DNA of 31,762 nucleotides from an uncultured Christensenellaceae bacterium. GTDB lineage: Bacteria; Bacillota; Clostridia; Christensenellales; MGBC116941. A program made the position numbers and the translations under genes. Below are positions 8,685 through 15,520 of this stretch, in pieces; the first letter of the stretch is position 1, and each line of letters opens with the position of its first letter. Under the pieces are notes generated by a model. It saw only the letters and a list, made by a program, of their open reading frames with translations, ran no database searches and had not been told where the DNA came from. The stretch spans positions 1-31,762 of the forward strand of contig CAJUEF010000016.1 in assembly GCA_910585035.1 (NCBI GenBank), in the 5' to 3' direction.

Positions 8685-8751
8685 TTTTCTTAAGATAGAC
8701 TGCGCAAATTTGAGCAACTATTAAAAGCTATCTGCATTATTGAATAAAATA

Positions 8752-8788
8752 AAAAACTTAGCCGTATTTAAAAATCGGCTAAGTTTTT
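8752..8788 (-). terminator. Rho-independent terminator after dnaJ
   Basis: Perfect 13-bp inverted repeat (8752-8764 and 8776-8788) with CTTAGCCG/CGGCTAAG flanked by A and T runs. On the minus strand the stem is followed by TTTTTTATTTT. It sits 28 bases after the dnaJ stop and separates the heat-shock operon from iorA. Confidence 0.88.
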
Positions 8789-8815
8789 AAACTTTATCAA
8801 TATTAAAGAAAAATT

Positions 8816-9925
8816 CTATTTACCCATTTTATTTTTCATCTTTTCAAAGATGTTTTTTGAATGTCCCGCTTCCTTGTCGAACTCTTTAATTAGCTCTCTT
8901 TGCTTATCGGTTATCTTCTTAGGAATAACCACGTTTACCTTTACATAAAGGCTTCCTTTGCCGCTTCCCCTAAGATGTTTAATACCTTTATTTTTAAGCT
9001 TGTAAACAGTTCCGCTTTGCGTGCCCTCTTCAATCTTATACTTAACGTCTCCCTCAAGAGTAGGCACGATAACCTCGTCTCCAAGTATAGCCTGAGATAT
9101 TGAAATATCCATTTCAATAAGCAAATCATCGTCCCTGCGTTTAAATTTCTTGTGAGGCTTAATGGACACTACCACATATAAATCGCCCTTTGGTCCTCCA
9201 AGAGAACCATGATCCCCTTCACCGCGAAGAGTAACGGCCTGACCGTCTGCAATACCCGCAGGAATATTTATCTTTATCTTGCGGTTTCTTCTGCGTCTTC
9301 CGCTGCCTCTACAGTCCTTACAAGGCTCGTCAAAGGTTTTTCCCTTTCCGCCGCACTGCTCACAGGTCTTGCTGGTCATGCTGCGTCCGAATATGGTGTT
9401 AACCACAGTTTGCACCTGACCTGTACCATTACATCTTGAACACGTCCTTACCTTTGAAGGGTCTGCCGCACCTGTTCCGTGACACGCTGTGCAGTCCTCG
9501 CTTCTGTTTACGTTTATCTCTTTGGAAACGCCAAAGGCTGCTTCCTCCAATGTTATGGTAATGGAATACTGTAAATCGTTCCCTCGCTTTGGACCGCTGC
9601 TGCTTTTTCTTCCAAAGCCGCCTGTAAACATATCAAATATATCTTCAAAGCCGCCAAAGCCTTCAAAGCCGCCGCCATAGCCTGCTCCGCCTCCCGGTCC
9701 TTCAAAAGCGCTGTGACCAAACTGGTCATACTGGCTTTTCTTTTGCGAGTCGGAAAGCACCTCATAAGCTTCGTTTACTTCTTTAAAGTTCTTTTCGGCG
9801 TCAGGATTGTCCTTATTTAAATCGGGATGGTATTTCTTCGCCATTTTTCTGTATGCGCTTTTTATCTGATCTTCGCTGGCATTTTTATCTACACCCAGCA
9901 CCTCGTAATAATCTCTTTTTGCCAT
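8816..9925 (-). CDS. dnaJ: Chaperone protein DnaJ (type I Hsp40)
   Basis: A 369-residue co-chaperone that delivers unfolded clients to DnaK and stimulates its ATPase. The J domain (about 5-70) has the HPD triad at 33-35. A Gly/Phe-rich linker follows (about 74-108). A zinc-binding domain with four CxxCxGxG repeats (CTACHGTG, CSRCNGTG, CEQCGGKG, CKDCRGSG) lies about 145-215, followed by the C-terminal client-binding domains. ATG start with AGGGTG about 8 bases upstream. It is the last gene of the hrcA-grpE-dnaK-dnaJ group. A 15-bp hairpin lies between dnaK and dnaJ. Confidence 0.97.
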   Translation of the reverse strand: MAKRDYYEVLGVDKNASEDQIKSAYRKMAKKYHPDLNKDNPDAEKNFKEVNEAYEVLSDSQKKSQYDQFGHSAFEGPGGGAGYGGGFEGFGGFEDIFDMFTGGFGRKSSSGPKRGNDLQYSITITLEEAAFGVSKEINVNRSEDCTACHGTGAADPSKVRTCSRCNGTGQVQTVVNTIFGRSMTSKTCEQCGGKGKTFDEPCKDCRGSGRRRRNRKIKINIPAGIADGQAVTLRGEGDHGSLGGPKGDLYVVVSIKPHKKFKRRDDDLLIEMDISISQAILGDEVIVPTLEGDVKYKIEEGTQSGTVYKLKNKGIKHLRGSGKGSLYVKVNVVIPKKITDKQRELIKEFDKEAGHSKNIFEKMKNKMGK

Positions 9926-9945
9926 CTAGTTCACCCTAATTTAAA

Positions 9946-9989
9946 CCGTATTGCGACAAGAGAGAATTCTCCCCCTTGCCGCAATACGG
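9946..9989 (-). other. Hairpin in the dnaK-dnaJ spacer
   Basis: The arms at 9946-9960 and 9975-9989 form a 15-bp stem. The one non-complementary position gives a G-U pair on the minus-strand RNA but an A-C mismatch on the plus strand, which favours a role in the dnaK-dnaJ transcript. No strong T-run follows on the minus strand (TTTAAATTAGGG), so it is more likely a processing or stability element, or a leaky terminator, than a full stop. Confidence 0.6.
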
Positions 9990-10043
9990 ATTATTTAATC
10001 CACTTTTATTTATTTCAGTATTTTTTAATTAATCCCCGTGGGA

Positions 10044-11888
10044 TTATTTTTTATCGTCGTCCTTATCTACAACTTCATAATCAGCGTCTACAACGTTGTC
10101 GTCATTTCCACTTGTTTGAGCGCCGCCGGCAGCCTGCTGTGCCTGCTGCTCCTGTTGTGCCTGTGAATATATTTTGCCAAAAATATCATAAGACGTTTTT
10201 GAAAGTTCCTCAGTAGCATTTTTAATATTGTCATTATCTTCACCCTTGAGAGCTTCTTTTACCGCGTCAATCTTATCCTGAATAGCCTTTTTATCGTCGT
10301 CGCTGAGCTTATCCTTAAGATCGTTCATGCTCTTTTCGGTGGTGTATACAGCTGTATCGGCGTTATTTCTGATTTCAATTTTTTCCTTTTCCTTTTTATC
10401 CTGCTCTGCATACTGCTCTGCTTCCTTAACAGCCTTATCAATATCCTCATCACTTAAATTAGTGCTTGCAGTGATTGTAACATCCTGCTTATTTCCTGTG
10501 CCTAAATCCTTTGCAGATACATGCACAATACCGTTTGCATCAATATCAAAGGTAACCTCAATTTGAGGAACACCCCTTGGCGCCGGAGCAATGCCGGTGA
10601 GCTGAAATCTTCCAAGAGTTTTATTGTGAGCTGCAAGCTCTCTTTCCCCCTGGAGCACATGAACGTCAACAGACGTCTGTCCGTCAGCAGCAGTAGAGAA
10701 CACCTGGCTTTTCTTTGTAGGAATAGTTGTGTTCCTATCAATCAGCTTGGTAAATACTCCGCCATAGGTTTCAATACCAAGAGAAAGCGGAGTTACATCC
10801 AGCAAAAGAATGTCCGTAACGTCCCCTGCGAGCACGCCGCCCTGAATAGCCGCACCGATAGCAACACACTCATCCGGATTGATGCCCTTAAACGGCTCTT
10901 TGCCCGTAGCCTTTTTAACTGCATCCTGAACTGCTGGAATACGTGTTGAACCACCCACAAGAATTACTCTGTCAATACTATCCTTGCTTATTCCCGCATC
11001 CTTTAAAGTTCTGCCAAGTGGATCCATTGTTCTGTCCACCAAATCAGAAGTAAGCTCATCAAACTTAGCTCTTGTAAGAGTGGTGTCAAAATGCTTTGGT
11101 CCTGAAGCATCCGCAGTAATAAACGGCAGATTAATGTTGGTTGACATTACGCCGGACAGGTCAATTTTTGCTTTTTCAGCCGCTTCTTTAAGTCTCTGCA
11201 TTGCCATTTTATCGCCGGACAAATCAATGCCGCTTTCCTTTTTAAACTCACCGACAATATAATCTATGATACGCTTATCAAAGTCGTCACCACCCAGCAT
11301 GTTGTCGCCTGCTGTTGCAAGAACTTCAATAACACCATCACCAATCTCCAAAAGGGATACGTCAAAAGTTCCGCCGCCAAGGTCGTATACTAAAATCTTT
11401 TGATTGTTTTCCTTGTCAAGACCATAAGCAAGGGCTGCCGCCGTTGGCTCGTTTATAATACGAAGCACCTCAAGACCTGCAATTTTTCCCGCATCCTTTG
11501 TTGCCTGTCTCTGGCTGTCACTAAAATATGCAGGAACTGTAATTACTGCCTGAGTTACAGCGGAACCAAGATAGTTTTCAGCGTCTGCCTTGAGCTTTTG
11601 CAGAATCATTGCTGAAACTTCCTGCGGGCTCATATCCTTTTCGCCTGCTTTAACTTTTTCGCTTGTTCCCATTTTTCTCTTAATGGAAATAACGGTATTT
11701 TCATAGTTGGTAATAGCCTGACGTTTTGCCACATCACCAACCATTCTCTCTCCGTTTTTACCTACGGCAAATACGCTTGGGGTTGTTCTTCCTCCCTCAG
11801 CGTTAGGAATAACAACCGCCTCGCCGCCTTCCATAACAGCCACGCAGCTGTTTGTTGTACCTAAGTCAATACCAATAATTTTTCCCAT
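10044..11888 (-). CDS. dnaK: Molecular chaperone DnaK (Hsp70)
   Basis: A 614-residue ATP-dependent chaperone. The ATPase domain starts with IGIDLGTTNS (5-14) and includes VYDLGGGTFDVSLL (about 167-180) and VGGSTRIPAVQ (about 312-322). The substrate-binding domain begins after DVTPLSLGIETYGG (about 363-376). A helical lid and a Q/A-rich tail end in an acidic DADYEVVDKDDDKK. Length is typical of Gram-positive DnaK. ATG start with AAGGAGA about 9 bases upstream. It works with the DnaJ and GrpE encoded beside it. The 386-base gap before it carries the tandem repeat region. Confidence 0.98.
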   Translation of the reverse strand: MGKIIGIDLGTTNSCVAVMEGGEAVVIPNAEGGRTTPSVFAVGKNGERMVGDVAKRQAITNYENTVISIKRKMGTSEKVKAGEKDMSPQEVSAMILQKLKADAENYLGSAVTQAVITVPAYFSDSQRQATKDAGKIAGLEVLRIINEPTAAALAYGLDKENNQKILVYDLGGGTFDVSLLEIGDGVIEVLATAGDNMLGGDDFDKRIIDYIVGEFKKESGIDLSGDKMAMQRLKEAAEKAKIDLSGVMSTNINLPFITADASGPKHFDTTLTRAKFDELTSDLVDRTMDPLGRTLKDAGISKDSIDRVILVGGSTRIPAVQDAVKKATGKEPFKGINPDECVAIGAAIQGGVLAGDVTDILLLDVTPLSLGIETYGGVFTKLIDRNTTIPTKKSQVFSTAADGQTSVDVHVLQGERELAAHNKTLGRFQLTGIAPAPRGVPQIEVTFDIDANGIVHVSAKDLGTGNKQDVTITASTNLSDEDIDKAVKEAEQYAEQDKKEKEKIEIRNNADTAVYTTEKSMNDLKDKLSDDDKKAIQDKIDAVKEALKGEDNDNIKNATEELSKTSYDIFGKIYSQAQQEQQAQQAAGGAQTSGNDDNVVDADYEVVDKDDDKK

Positions 11889-11959
11889 AGTCTGTTTTCT
11901 CCTTCATATCACTAAAAATTTCTGTTTTAAATTACTATCTTTTAAATCTGTATTTTTAG

Positions 11960-11980
11960 AAAAAACCTTTCGGTTTTTTT
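11960..11980 (-). terminator. Hairpin with GAAA loop, copy 1
   Basis: A-run, CC, loop, GG and T-run form a short stem (11960-11967 and 11972-11980). On the minus strand the loop reads GAAA between C-C and G-G, a stable tetraloop, followed by seven T. It resembles a weak intrinsic terminator or attenuator between grpE and dnaK. Confidence 0.5.
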
Positions 11981-12079
11981 GAGCACCTCTAGGCATTCCA
12001 TTTATTTCGTAAACTTTGCTTTGCTCCGCCGACGTCTGTCACCGTCTGCTTTCACCCGCTCCGTTTCTCCTCCTCTTTC

Positions 12080-12101
12080 AAAAAAACCTTTCGGTTTTTT
12101 T
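12080..12101 (-). terminator. Hairpin with GAAA loop, copy 2
   Basis: Same core as the copies at 11960 and 12232: arms 12080-12088 and 12093-12101, loop GAAA on the minus strand, followed by a T-run. It lies inside the first full tandem unit. Confidence 0.5.
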
Positions 12102-12231
12102 GAATACTCACAGATACCTATTTATTTTGAAACTATTACCTGGGCGTGTCTTTCGTCGTCGTAAACTTTGCTTTGCTCCGCCGACGTCTGTCGCCGTCTG
12201 CTTTCACCCGCTCCGTTTCTCCTCCTCTTTC

Positions 12232-12253
12232 AAAAAAACCTTTCGGTTTTTTT
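12232..12253 (-). terminator. Hairpin with GAAA loop, copy 3, just after grpE
   Basis: Arms 12232-12240 and 12245-12253, loop GAAA on the minus strand, followed by seven T. It lies 21 bases past the grpE stop and is the first of the three reached by a transcript leaving grpE. It has only two G-C pairs at the tip, so termination may be partial. Confidence 0.55.
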
Positions 12254-12274
12254 GAATACTCACAGATAACCTAT

Positions 12275-12853
12275 TTATTTTGAAACTATTACCTGGGCGT
12301 GTCTTACAACGCTTTCTTTATACATATAACCTTTTCTGAATACAGTTATAATTATGCCGGAATCCTTGTCATTGCACTCCTGCATCATTACGGCTTCGTG
12401 TAAATTAGGGTCAAATTCCTTTCCTTCGCAGTCCATCGCGCTTACGCCAATGGACGCAAGAGAGTCTAAAAGCTGTTTTTGAATTTTTTCAAAACCTTCA
12501 AGCAGTTCCTTCTTTTCCTCATCTTCGGAATAAACTTTTATTGCTTCATCCATGCTGTCAAGAGCCGGAAGTATAGCATTTACAACTGATGATGCCGCTT
12601 TTGCCTTTTGCTGCTCGCCATCAGACAAACTGCGTCTGCGGTAATTGTCAAATTCCGCCTGAATACGCTGAGCGGTTTCTTTAAGCTTACCTGCTTCATT
12701 CTTTAGCTTTTCATTTTCGTCTTTTAGCTTAAGCAATTCCTTATCATCTTTTTTTTCTTTCTTTGCCGTCTTCTTTTCTGAATCTGCGGCTTTTTCCTTA
12801 ATGATTTCCTCTTCCTTGTTCACAGGTTCCTGTGTGTCTTTTTTCTTTGCCAA
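12275..12853 (-). CDS. grpE: Nucleotide exchange factor GrpE
   Basis: A 192-residue cofactor that releases ADP from DnaK. A charged, low-complexity N-terminus (1-45) leads into a coiled coil (about 43-75, ending near AEFDNYRRRS) and the C-terminal beta domain with PNLHEAVM (about 149-156). The start is TTG at 12853. GGAGG lies 9 bases upstream, inside the 3' end of hrcA, and no closer ATG fits. It is separated from hrcA by three bases. Its last codons are duplicated in the intergenic region downstream. Confidence 0.95.
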   Translation of the reverse strand: MAKKKDTQEPVNKEEEIIKEKAADSEKKTAKKEKKDDKELLKLKDENEKLKNEAGKLKETAQRIQAEFDNYRRRSLSDGEQQKAKAASSVVNAILPALDSMDEAIKVYSEDEEKKELLEGFEKIQKQLLDSLASIGVSAMDCEGKEFDPNLHEAVMMQECNDKDSGIIITVFRKGYMYKESVVRHAQVIVSK

Positions 12854-12856
12854 TTT

Positions 12857-13882
12857 TTATACCTCCGAATTATCATCAAATAGATATCCTATATTGCCTG
12901 AAAGAGTCTCAAGTATTTTCAGCATCTTTCCATAATTCATACGCTTTGGACCGATAATGCCAAACCTGCCTGTATCTCCTCCGCCAAGGTCGTAGCTGAC
13001 CGTTAAAAGACTGCAATTGCTAATAGCTTCTATTTCGCTTTCTTTTCCTATCATTATGCTTATATCGTCTACCGGTCTTGAAAGCACCCCAATAAGCATA
13101 TCTTTATCCTGAAAGGAAGATATTAGCATTTTTGCCTTTTCCACCGAATCGTATTCGGGAAAATCAAATATGTTCATAGCCCCTTTAACAATAACGTCGT
13201 CATTATCACCGGCTGTGTGGATAACGTCCATAAGACCGTTTACTACTTCCTGTCCCATATTTAATGTTGAAAAATAATCGCCGGTTTCAATAGACTGTAT
13301 ATCCTTTATGTTTTTTACCTGCTGGGTAATATGAGCTGCAATAGCGTCCAGCTCTGCCTGGCTCATACCGGCAGGCACCTTTATAACCCTGTCCTTAATA
13401 ATTCCGTGGTTGGTAACAATAACCACAAGGGCTTTATCAGAAGTGACATTTATAAGATGCACATTCTGTATACGCAAATTTGTATTTTTAGGCAAAAGCG
13501 CAACCGCAACGCAGTTCGTAATATCAGAGAGCACTTTAACAGCATCCTCAATTACGTTTCTAACATTATCACATTCCTTATTAAAGACATTCTTAATAAC
13601 CGCAATTTCACTCTGGTCAAGGTCATCCTCCTCCATAAGCGCATCTACATAAAATCTGTACGCCATATCAGAAGGTATTCTCCCTGCGGAAATATGGGGC
13701 TGAACCAGATAGCCCATCTCTTCCAAAGCTGCCATTTCATTTCTTATGGTGGCAGTACTGAGTTTTTGCTCAAGACTGTCCACAACGGCTTTAGAGCCTA
13801 TAGGCTGACCACTGTTTATATAATGATTTACAATTATTTTTAATATCTGCTTTTTTCTGTCCTTTAAATCCATTTTAATCAC
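12857..13882 (-). CDS. hrcA: Heat-inducible transcription repressor HrcA
   Basis: A repressor of 341 residues (338 if the fourth codon, ATG at 13873, is the true start). It binds CIRCE operators and is kept active by GroE in Firmicutes. An N-terminal winged helix (about 5-80) includes QPIGSKAVVDSL and STATIRNEMAALEEMGYL. The ligand/dimer domain follows and ends with DLGGGDTGRFGIIGPKRMNYGKML (about 298-321), a strong HrcA signature. The GTG at 13882 is possible; AGGCAG is better placed for the ATG. It heads the operon and has a CIRCE element directly in front, so it represses itself and the chaperones. Confidence 0.96.
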   Translation of the reverse strand: MIKMDLKDRKKQILKIIVNHYINSGQPIGSKAVVDSLEQKLSTATIRNEMAALEEMGYLVQPHISAGRIPSDMAYRFYVDALMEEDDLDQSEIAVIKNVFNKECDNVRNVIEDAVKVLSDITNCVAVALLPKNTNLRIQNVHLINVTSDKALVVIVTNHGIIKDRVIKVPAGMSQAELDAIAAHITQQVKNIKDIQSIETGDYFSTLNMGQEVVNGLMDVIHTAGDNDDVIVKGAMNIFDFPEYDSVEKAKMLISSFQDKDMLIGVLSRPVDDISIMIGKESEIEAISNCSLLTVSYDLGGGDTGRFGIIGPKRMNYGKMLKILETLSGNIGYLFDDNSEV

Positions 13883-13897
13883 TGCCTGTGAACTGTA

Positions 13898-13924
13898 TTA
13901 GCACTCCTGTCTTTCAAGCGCTAA
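13898..13924 (-). promoter_or_regulatory. CIRCE operator (HrcA binding site)
   Basis: TTAGCACTC (13898-13906), nine bases, then AAGCGCTAA (13916-13924). The left half matches the CIRCE consensus fully; the right half matches 7 of 9 (consensus GAGTGCTAA). It overlaps the expected transcription start of hrcA. Confidence 0.92.
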
Positions 13925-13928
13925 CAAC

Positions 13929-13957
13929 AGAGTACCACCGACTGTAAAATTTGTCAA
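13929..13957 (-). promoter_or_regulatory. hrcA promoter
   Basis: On the minus strand a perfect -35 TTGACA (13952-13957), a 17-bp spacer and a -10 TACTCT (13929-13934). The start would fall within CIRCE, the usual arrangement for repression. Confidence 0.75.
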
Positions 13958-14058
13958 TATAAAATTATCAGATATTTTTATGAAAATTTAAGAACAAATT
14001 GTTAACTAATCTTTTCCACAAAAATATAATTAAAATGACGTTAAAAAAATAACTTTTA

Positions 14059-14087
14059 TTGATAATTATCAAATATCGTGATAAAAT
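14059..14087 (+). promoter_or_regulatory. Promoter of the NADH module with palindrome over the -35
   Basis: The -35 TTGATA (14059-14064), a 17-bp spacer and the -10 TAAAAT (14082-14087) form a good promoter for the operon starting at 14121. The -35 is the left half of a perfect 14-bp palindrome TTGATAATTATCAA (14059-14072). A dimeric repressor there would block polymerase. The regulator is unknown; the site resembles neither CIRCE nor the Rex consensus. Confidence 0.65.
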
Positions 14088-14120
14088 TTACATACAATTA
14101 TTTTTTGGAGGTTATAGGTT

Positions 14121-14585
14121 ATGCAATGCTGTGACAAGTACCAGCTTCTAGGCAGCTTTATTGATGAGCATAAAGAAGAAAAGGGTATTTTGATTTCTGT
14201 GCTTCACAAAGCGCAAGAGCTTTTTGGCGAATTAAATGAAGATGTTCAAACCTTCGTTGCGGATAATTTGGGCATTCCCCTTATTGAGGTTTACGGAGTA
14301 TCCACATTTTACGCTCAGTTTACTCTTGAAAAAAAAGGCAAATACATTGTTGGCGTGTGCATGGGCACTACCTGTTATGTGCTTAAAGCCCAGGAAATTA
14401 TTGACGAAATTAAGGAAGAACTTGGCATAGAAGTCGGAGAAACAACTAAGGACGGCCTTTTCACACTGGAAGCTCCAAGATGTATAGGTGCGTGTGGTCT
14501 TGCTCCGCTTGTATCCATTAACGATGAAATATACGGAAAGCTGCAGCCCGGAGATATTAAAGAAATTTTAAAGCAGTATAACTAA
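14121..14585 (+). CDS. NuoE/HndA-like [2Fe-2S] subunit of a NADH-dependent oxidoreductase
   Basis: A 154-residue thioredoxin-like ferredoxin of the 24-kDa NuoE family. In HydABC/Hnd-type bifurcating enzymes it relays electrons between the NADH/FMN subunit and the catalytic subunit. A helical N-terminus (about 8-55) with VYGVSTFYAQF (58-68) leads to the cluster ligands GVCMGTTC (about 78-85) and APRCIGACG (about 115-123), so all four cysteines are present. ATG start with GGAGG 8 bases upstream. It is the first gene of a four-gene operon; the next starts two bases after its stop. Confidence 0.9.
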   Translation: MQCCDKYQLLGSFIDEHKEEKGILISVLHKAQELFGELNEDVQTFVADNLGIPLIEVYGVSTFYAQFTLEKKGKYIVGVCMGTTCYVLKAQEIIDEIKEELGIEVGETTKDGLFTLEAPRCIGACGLAPLVSINDEIYGKLQPGDIKEILKQYN

Positions 14586-14587
14586 CT

Positions 14588-15136
14588 ATGGATGAACTGG
14601 CATTACATATACTTGACATTGTACAAAATTCCATAAGTGCAGGAGCAAAAAAAATTTTTATATCCATTTCCTTTGACGACAGCACAGTCAAAATGGAAGT
14701 TACCGATAACGGATGCGGAATGGACAGGGAAATGATAAACAAAGTAACAGATCCTTTTACCACTTCACGGACAACAAGAAAGGTTGGTCTTGGTATTCCA
14801 CTTTTAAAGGAAACCTGTGAGCTTACCGGCGGCAGACTTATTATTGAATCACAAAAGACAAAAGGAACTAAAATATCCGCATCCTTTGGAAAAAACAGCT
14901 TTGACCGTCCCCCCCTTGGAAATATGGGTCAGACTATGGCGGCTCTTATAAGCTGTAATCCATTTATAGATTTTGAATTTTCCTTTGAATCAAAGGACGA
15001 CAACTATGTGCTTGCGACAAATGAACTAAAACAGGTGCTTGGCGATGTGCCTGTGAGCAATCCACAGATTGCGGCTTTTATTGAAAGAGATGTAAATTCC
15101 GGAGTACAATCCGTTTGCAGGGAGGACATTTTATGA
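14588..15136 (+). CDS. HATPase-domain protein of the NADH module (histidine-kinase-like ATPase)
   Basis: A 182-residue protein with a GHKL ATP-binding fold: N-box with Asn14 (DIVQNSISAGA), G1 DNGCGM (40-45), G2 VGLGIPLL (66-73) and a G3-like KGT (about 92-94). No phospho-acceptor histidine domain, sensor or membrane segment is seen, so it is not a complete histidine kinase. The C-terminal ~80 residues are unassigned. There is almost no ribosome site; with two bases between stop and start, translation is probably coupled to the first gene. A similar HATPase gene is found between hydrogenase diaphorase genes in many Clostridia, but its role is not established. A regulatory function is plausible. 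Confidence 0.75.
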   Translation: MDELALHILDIVQNSISAGAKKIFISISFDDSTVKMEVTDNGCGMDREMINKVTDPFTTSRTTRKVGLGIPLLKETCELTGGRLIIESQKTKGTKISASFGKNSFDRPPLGNMGQTMAALISCNPFIDFEFSFESKDDNYVLATNELKQVLGDVPVSNPQIAAFIERDVNSGVQSVCREDIL

Positions 15137-15510
15137 AATCATTAAAAGAATTAGAAGAAATAAGAAACAGGGTACAAAAACAAATGGATACCCGTAAAAC
15201 AGGAAGCGGCACAAGAATTGTTGTGGGTATGGCAACTTGCGGCATATCCGCCGGAGCACGCCCTGTGCTTAAGGCCTTTATGGATGAAGCAGCTGCAAGA
15301 GAGCTTACAAATGTGGAAATCGGTCAGACCGGCTGCGTTGGTCTTTGCAGCCTTGAACCTATTGTAGAGGTTTATAAATCCGGAGATAACAAAGTAACCT
15401 ATGGAAAAGTTACCCCTGAGGTTGCAAGGCGAATAATGGCTGAACACATTGTAAACGGTAATGTTGTTAATGAATATACCGTTGGCAGCCTGGAACAAAA
15501 CAATAATTAG
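15133..15510 (+). CDS. HndB-like small [2Fe-2S] thioredoxin-fold protein
   Basis: A 125-residue protein resembling the small HndB/HydD subunits of NADP- or NAD-linked hydrogenases. The motifs ATCGISAGARPVL (about 34-46) and TGCVGLCSLEPIV (about 64-76) carry three cysteines and match this family's thioredoxin-like ferredoxin fold. The start was set at ATG 15133, since GGGAGG lies just upstream and the ATG overlaps the previous stop (ATGA). It sits between the HATPase gene and the NuoF-like gene, whose RBS overlaps its 3' end. The fold usually uses four cysteines, so cluster binding here is likely but not certain. Confidence 0.8.
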   Translation: MKSLKELEEIRNRVQKQMDTRKTGSGTRIVVGMATCGISAGARPVLKAFMDEAAARELTNVEIGQTGCVGLCSLEPIVEVYKSGDNKVTYGKVTPEVARRIMAEHIVNGNVVNEYTVGSLEQNNN

Positions 15511-15520
15511 GAGGCAGATA

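Larger units (their letters stand above)
11959..12305. repeat. Tandem duplication in the grpE-dnaK gap, including the grpE 3' end
   Basis: Two near-identical units, 12008-12152 and 12160-12305, lie in tandem with a period of about 152 bases. By eye they differ by one substitution and one inserted base. Each unit contains a GC-richer block, a hairpin and a copy of the last nine to ten codons and stop of grpE; the second unit's copy is the real grpE end. A third, shorter and diverged unit (11959-12020) keeps the hairpin and the start of the block but lacks the grpE tail. There is no gene in 11889-12274; open frames there are repeat-derived. Confidence 0.9.

Noticed and set aside
12016..12255. 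Plus-strand open frame of 79 codons in the grpE-dnaK gap
   Set aside because: It is made of the tandem repeat units, has no ribosome site, and includes the reversed grpE 3' end.
11959..12305. CRISPR-like array
   Set aside because: The repeat units are about 150 bases, only two to three in number, and have no unique spacers.
13997..14020. Possible Rex site (TTGTTAA half) upstream of the NADH module
   Set aside because: Only one half-site is present; the mirrored half TTAACAA at the required spacing is missing.
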